Translations under genes and position numbers: made by a program
Source: Undaria pinnatifida
Taxonomy: Eukaryota; Sar; Phaeophyceae; Laminariales; Alariaceae
Assembly: GCA_012845835.1 (NCBI GenBank)
Contig: JABAKD010000008.1
Span: forward strand, 7,920,775 to 7,984,774
Length of the DNA: 64,000 bases
Reading direction: 5' to 3'
Shown: positions 58,501 through 64,000 of the stretch, piece after piece
How positions within the stretch are numbered: the first letter of the stretch is position 1
How the letters are laid out: each line of letters begins with the position of its first letter
The notes under the pieces: generated by a model
Database searches by the model: none
What the model saw: the letters and a program-made list of their open reading frames with translations, nothing else
Told to the model about the DNA's origin: nothing

Positions 58501-61500
58501 GCGGCGAGCAACAACGGTATTAATAGTAACAACTATAACCTCTATCCGCGGAGGCAGACACGAGGGGAGCGGGGACAGAATGCATACGGCATCCTTCAAC
58601 CTTACGAAATCCGAGAGAACACACTCCATCGTCACCAATTTTTCGGGGATCGGTTCGATTGAAAATTGTACCATTTAGTGTACCCACCATCAACAACAAC
58701 AGCAACAACACTATCTCGAGCGATACATACTCCCCTTACCTCTCAAGCAACGTGTAATCCCCAGAGCCAGATGGATGCCCTCGTACGCTAAGCCCTGGTA
58801 GTCCTGACGCGGCTCCATCTCCCCCCCCGAGCTCCCCAAAACCAAGCGAAGCCCCCCCCCCGCCCCCAACACCACCGCCCGCGCAGAAGCTACTGCTTCG
58901 ACTGCCTCGCCCCAAGGGCGGCGCCGGGTTGGACGCGATTTGGACGGTGGGCACCGACGCGTGTCCCAGGTCCATGCCAAAGTCACTCATGGGGGGGGAG
59001 CTGGAGGCGGGGCCCGTCGGGTCTGCTGGGCTGGCCGGGTTGAGGCCGGCCAGTCTTAGCCTTGGCGCGTCGATCGGGGGGGAAGGTCCGCAGCTGGAGC
59101 AAGGACTCCTCGGCAGCGGGTAGTTTTGCCTGGTAATATGTTAAATGAGTAATATGTTGAGGACATTTGTATGTTAAGAATAGCATGCCAGGCAATGGAG
59201 GCCTGCTACCATCCCGCCAGGAAATGGGCGCCTGTAAACATCAATCTAGGTAATGGGAGCCTGTTAAATAATGTGCCAGGTAATGGGGGGCTGTGGATGT
59301 CATGCCAGGCAATCGGGGCCTGTGAATATCAAGCCGGTTGCGGGAGACCTGTGAACAGAGGGCCAAGTAAGGGGGGGCTGGAAATGACGAGTGCATGTGA
59401 GCTTCTAGTTTTGACCGCGTCAAAAGCTAGAGACCCTGCCTGGTATTGGGAGTTGCCTGAAGCGCCCGCCGACCACCAACCGCCAGTTACAGTACAGTTG
59501 CAAATTTCCTACTGCCCAAATTCCTGGCGACAGCTCCACTATGATACGGGTCTGTCACAACGCGTGTGGTACATATATACGAGGAAAGGGGGGGTATAAA
59601 ATGAGACAAGTCCGTGGGGAGTTGGGAGGAACGCTTGTCAGGCAACGCAACAACCGGCGATTCCAACAGCAGTACTTTGAATCGTCATTTCCGCGTGATG
59701 TCCTGAATTATTGAAATAGGGCACGAGATATTTCGCAAGAGAAAAATATGATTAACCGGAAACGCAACAAGTCAACTCGCTGCTGCAGCTGCTGCTAAAA
59801 ACGCGCGCACCTCATCTTGACAGAGCCTTTGCGCGTGAGATGCATGTTGCGACTCTGCGCCGCCGGCTTGCGGGCCAGCCCCGTCCCGGGAGAAAACATC
59901 CCCGCATCCCCGCCCACCACAGCGCCTCCCGAGAACATCTGGCCGTCTTCCTTGAAGGCCTGAGACCGTGGCGGGGTGATGTTAACACCTGGCTCACGTA
60001 ATGGAAACTCCGCAACGTCTGCCAGCTCTGAAGTCTGCAAGATAAACGTTTCAGCGGAACATGGCAGGGCGGGGTCAGACACTCAGGCACCGACGAAAAA
60101 ACCGGTCGAGAAACGTCTGTAAGGACCGTTTCCTAAGTTAGGTGCATGCGCTACTGTAGGGGCGTAGATGTCTGTCGCCTCTTCCCCCTGTAGTTCTTAA
60201 TATTTTTTGCTGGAGAAGGAGCATGAAAAAATCGCCAATACGTCACTATATCTATTATCTTAAAAACGCCCGGTTATGCCAAAAAAAAGTGTTTGCATAT
60301 CATAGTGAAAGTAAGCCAAGCAAGTACGGGCCAAGGCACGGGCGCGGGCACGGACACGCAGCCGTCCATCGGCCCGCCTCGATCGCTCACACTCCTTTGT
60401 GTTGCGCGCATTAAATCGGGCGAGTCACCGACAAATGATCGATGCACGCGCTCGCACGATTTTTCGTCTGTTTGCATTCAATCGGGCCAAATCACCAAGA
60501 AACGATCAAGGCGCGCGCTCGCTTTTACTCGTTTGGCGTTCGTCCGCATTCAATCAGGCGAAATCGGGCACAAACAATCCTTGCGCGCATGTATGCATGC
60601 ATGTGGGCTGGGCGTCTCTCGCCTGATGGCGGTGGTGCGGGCTGCCCACAATAACGTCGTCCACGCTGCTCGTCCTCGAACCCATTCGTTGCATGGCCTT
60701 CGTCAGCTCCCACCGTCCCGGGCTCCCTCCCACGAAGCCCGGCGAACCCACGACCATGCTGGGTCCGGAGGCCCCCTGTCCCCCCCACGCTCCCCTCAAG
60801 ACCGATGCTGAGGTCCTTGTGTTGACGCGCATGGTCTTGAAGTCGGGTGAGGATTCCCACTGCTTTTGTTTGCTGAGACCCGGTGCGTTCTGTGCGTGAA
60901 ACAATCGTGCTTGATGGGTTGATTGATTCGGCAACGTGTTGGCAAGGAGGGTGGGTGCATGGTGTCGTGCAATGTTCAACTACACAAACACACGTAGCGG
61001 TAGTAGTACCCAATATCTCGTCCCTTCCTCCGCGGATCACGAAATATAAATACCTGCAAGACACTGGCTAGCAGTTACACTCCCGACGGAACTTTCAGAA
61101 TACACGCAAACTTGACCGTGCGGTGTTTACCTGAACTAGCTCCACGCTGGGTCTCCTTGTAAGCCCCCCCCCGCCTCTCCCCACGCTGTCTTGGGTCGCG
61201 GATACCCCTCGCTGTATGATTGAAAGCGGAGGGGGCAATCCGGTCGAGATGCCAAGGCTTGAGCCGAACACCAGCGAATTTCGGCGCGAACGTCCGCTGG
61301 GGGCACGCGTGTGGGGCATGCATGTAGGTAGGAGCGGGCAAGGAAAGGATGAAGCGTGAGGAAGGATGACGAAACCTCGCCTTACCCATGAACAAGAAAA
61401 ACGAACGAACGCCCATTACAGGTGTGAACCATACCAGCGACGAACTGCCCGAGAAGGGGAAGCGTCACCAAGGCTGACGACGCCTCGCCTTACGCACAAT

Positions 61501-62107
61501 CATACGTTAACAGGTAAGCCTCGTACAGGCTAACAAACCAGGACAAAGCACTCTATCAAACTATACTATACTATAACATAGTAAGTTATTTCGGGCAACC
61601 AGTACAAGAGTTAAGAACGGTTCGCGCCGGGACGCTCGTAACCGTTCCGCCGCCTACAATTTAGCCTCGAACGCGAATAAACCTGGACGTAAAAACATGT
61701 AGTTGCGATAGAGCCAACAACTTTCTGGGTTGAAATATACTCCGGAGTATGCACATAGTTGCGTTAGCGCTAACGTCTTCCTTGCCTTTAAGTACAAAAC
61801 TAAAGCTAAATTGGCTCTTGTGGAGGGTTGTCATGCAACTACCATAGGGATGCCCTCACCCCGACGACACCGAGATGTCAGACCCGGCGCCGAAGTCTGC
61901 CCTGGTAGAGCTGTCCACCGTGAGGGGGCCGAACAGCACATCAATCTTGTCCTCTACCGTATCCTTTCGGCTCGCCAAGGCGGAGGGGTCTGTGATGGAG
62001 CCCCTAGCTTCCTTGCGCCGAACGGGCGGTCTCAAGGGGCCTAATTTGTAAAACGCCGCCAGGTAAACCGAGCCCGGCAGGAACCGAGAGCAGTCCACCA
62101 ACACCAC
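55566..62107 (-). CDS. WDR59: WDR59-like GATOR2 subunit, C-terminal part
   Basis: A GATOR2/SEACAT subunit that promotes TORC1 signalling at the lysosome/vacuole. Exons, 5' to 3': 62107-61860, 61296-61131, 60889-60650, 60034-59811, 59093-58740, 58158-57988, 57406-57332, 56421-56046, 55670-55566. Phases fit at every junction; 1959 nt, 653 residues. Seen: CSRFLPGSVYLAAF (family R-F-x-x-x-G-Y-L segment), a long Ser/Gly/Pro-rich middle, LSRHNAAVA...GELASFWALM, GPRLINTIFSHFETRRDPQM, TYDRYLACYAERLYQWG, and the zinc-finger FHCSVCYKAV...SCRLCGHGGHSTHIE. CGHGGH-x-x-H favours WDR59 over WDR24. The WD40 propeller and RWD domain must lie beyond 64000; the final exon with the last zinc ligands was not found. 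The middle exons (60.9-58.7 kb) rest on phase and composition. Confidence 0.85.
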
Positions 62108-62387
62108 CTAGAGTTGGGAAAGGACAAAAATCGAGCACCACCCAAACGGAACCAGATAAATATGCTATTACTATTTGGGCGCGGGCTAATTAAACATTTT
62201 CGGGATTGGGGACACGACATTTCAGACATGATTTTAGACATGCTTTTAGAGGGGGGGTAGAGAAAATTCGTAAATTCCTACCATTAACATTGCAAGACAG
62301 TCATTGATTTCCAAGTTTGTGAGAGACGATGTTGACACCGCGTACATAGGAAGCACTAACATTATATCGCCACAGCAGGGGGGGTAA
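62108..62387. other. WDR59 intron, left part
   Basis: Upstream (on the minus strand) of the first recognised exon, whose acceptor is CTCTAG at 62108. No other feature. Confidence 0.4.
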
Positions 62388-63296
62388 TTAACGCCTTTAC
62401 AACTGGAACCCTTTTTTGGGACAAATTTACTTCAAGTTAGTACAGGGAGGGATTTGGAGGCTCTAAGACCGGTGACAATGGAAGGCCGTCAGTTCAAAAT
62501 TCCTGAAGATCCCAGCCAAACTTTGCCTGGACGGTCGCCATTGCGCCTAAATTTGTAATTTGTTTTTAGGAACTTTCCAAGTTTCCGGGAAAAAAAAATC
62601 TCGCGGCGATCTTCGCCAACATCTGCTTAGAGTATTTCTCAAGCAGATCTTGGATTAGACGCGGCGTGGTTTCGTGTTCTCCATACACTTCGTTCGACCA
62701 AATCGACGACAGCGTCGTGAACTCTGAATGTGGCGAGCTCGTTAGGGACTCCGACCCCCCCTTGGTGTACAGCGGTCACTCTACGGCCGGTGATTTGTGG
62801 CGGGCGCCGATCAGGCTTCTGTTAAAAACACATTTGGCGCTGGTGTGTAGGAAACTGAGACAAAAACTCTCTATCGTCTCCCAACCGGCGAAAAACATAA
62901 TTTTGAGTGGATTTGACGGAAGACCACAGGACAACACAAGCAACCTCCCACGCCCTAGGGTATGGATCAAGATGAAGCCTTCAGCGCTGTCACCTACACA
63001 CATGTGACCTTGTCCGCAACGAAAAGGAGTGACCGTGGGTTGTCCCTATCTCGAGATCGAAGGTCAATCGTGTTTGGTGGACAATGTTGATCAAGGCTTG
63101 ACAAAAAAATGACAAATTGACCTGTTGGGCTGCATGGCCGAAAAAAGGGCCAGCAAAAAAAAAAGAGAATCGTTTTTACCCCATATAGCGACGTTACCCG
63201 GAATCTTTTAGTAAATAAACCCAAAAAAAGTTTGGAGAAATCTTGGCCAAACTATCGGCCTTCCATTGTCACCGGTCTAAAGGAGTGACTAATTAA
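62388..63296 (+). mobile_element. Small TTAACCCC element, copy 3, split by an insertion
   Basis: TTAACGCCTTTACAACTGG...GGAGGCTCTAA at 62388-62466, resuming after the insertion as TAAAGGAGTGACTAATTAA at 63278. Joined across the TAA it matches 34152-34241. Confidence 0.65.
62467..63277 (+). mobile_element. PIF/Harbinger-like element, non-autonomous
   Basis: 811 bp. Both ends, read inward, begin GACCGGTGACAATGGAAGGC and stay similar for about 30 bp. Flanked by the 3-bp duplication TAA (62464-62466, 63278-63280), as in PIF/Harbinger (TWA targets). No transposase is recognisable; the frame 62666-63007 has no known domain. It sits inside an older small element. Confidence 0.83.
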
Positions 63297-64000
63297 GTAT
63301 GCGCGGGATTCGGGAGACCACAAGAACGGAAATAGATCCAAGATTTGGGTAGGACCAGTGGCTGGGGAGGGAGACCTCGTTATATCCCATACTTAGTCTA
63401 AATGATGTGCGCGAAGGGACAGATTGGTAGTACAGGAGGAATGCGCAGACGGGGAAAGAACGAAGCGATCAACCAGCAGGTGCCTTGCGTGTGGCATGAG
63501 TCCAGACAAGGGCGAAGGCGACGCCAAAACATGAGTGGAAAGCGACCGACGGATGTCCTTGAGCCGCCACTGCCGCCGCGAAGGTCACACAGCCTCGCGA
63601 GGAAGAAAGGGGCCTCCAACGTGTCCAATGTGGCTACAGCGGTAGTTATCATTTTATCCGATTCCCGTTCACCGGCATCGCCGCCCCGTTCCCATCTTGC
63701 GAGGAGCTTGTGGCAAGCCGGGTCGCTTTCGCAAAAAGAACCATCAGCCTACTGCTGTAGTTGGTCGTGGTCGACCGCCGGTATTCACGCACAAAACCTA
63801 CAACCTCAAGGACGTGCATGTCAGGTGTACAGCAGGTTTACACTATGTATTCAGCAGTAGGCATGCAGCAACAGTTGTTTAGTTGGTACACAGTAGATAC
63901 ACCGTAGATGCACAGTAGATGCATGATATATGCACAGCAGGTCTACACAATTAGGGGTACATACAGTAGGTCTTCAGTCGGTGTATAGTAGATGTTCAGT
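63297..64000. other. Right edge, probably WDR59 intron
   Basis: A GC-rich plus-strand frame at 63402-63860 has no recognised domain. From about 63820 there is a run of TACAGTAG / CAGTAGATG / CAGCAGGT short repeats to the end. Upstream WDR59 exons are expected beyond the edge. Confidence 0.4.

Noticed and set aside
60525-61064. 179-codon minus-strand frame
   Set aside because: It overlaps the chosen WDR59 exon 60650-60889 in another frame; only the chosen frame fits the flanking splice phases.

Overview
The window is eukaryotic nuclear DNA. Genes are split into many short exons with GT-AG introns and separated by repeat-rich DNA. I could assemble four protein-coding genes by joining exons on homology, splice sites and reading phase. 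They are epsilon-tubulin (+, 13334-16912), the cilium/centriolar-satellite coiled-coil protein CFAP263/CCDC113 (-, 28629 to about 20772), a three-repeat MYB transcription factor (+, 28934-49741) and the C-terminal two thirds of the GATOR2 subunit WDR59 (-, 62107 to about 55566, running off the right edge). Epsilon-tubulin and CFAP263 imply an organism that builds triplet centrioles and motile cilia. The MYB R2 repeat has a KVKWS-type spacing that I associate with stramenopiles, and the four genes alternate strictly in strand (+,-,+,-), a known tendency of the Ectocarpus genome. Together with large introns this points to a brown alga or a related flagellated stramenopile. That placement is inference, not proof.

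Layout. 1-13 kb is a gene-free nest of mobile DNA: poly-C composite repeats, a decayed Ty3/gypsy pol (RT at about 12.3-11.5 kb, RNase H at about 7.6-6.8 kb, minus strand) split by later insertions, and a tandem array of tRNA-like units that itself carries a short LTR element (TRIM) with a target-site duplication. 13.3-16.9 kb is epsilon-tubulin, with a 1.09-kb mariner-like element in intron 3. 18.3-19.9 kb is a second poly-C/G composite array in the opposite orientation. 20.8-28.6 kb is CFAP263; its 4.3-kb second intron holds a degenerate palindromic satellite of about 43 bp, two more TRIM insertions and a GC-hairpin element. CFAP263 and the MYB gene are divergent with only 304 bp between start codons. 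28.9-49.7 kb is the MYB gene, whose 7.6-kb second intron is full of repeats. 49.7-55.5 kb is repeat-bearing intergenic DNA between convergent genes. 55.6-62.1 kb is WDR59. 62.4-63.3 kb holds a PIF/Harbinger-like element nested in a small TTAACCCC element.

The genes do not form an operon-like system. Two serve cilia/centrioles, one is probably a cell-cycle transcription factor, and one is a TORC1 regulator. The most unusual content is in the repeats: a recurrent short ORF (consensus M-S-x-D-x-x-F-x-x-L-T-A-x-V) present at twelve places, TRIMs carrying a tRNA-like core, and nested insertions whose order can be read from target-site duplications. I did not find a convincing new defence or other accessory system.
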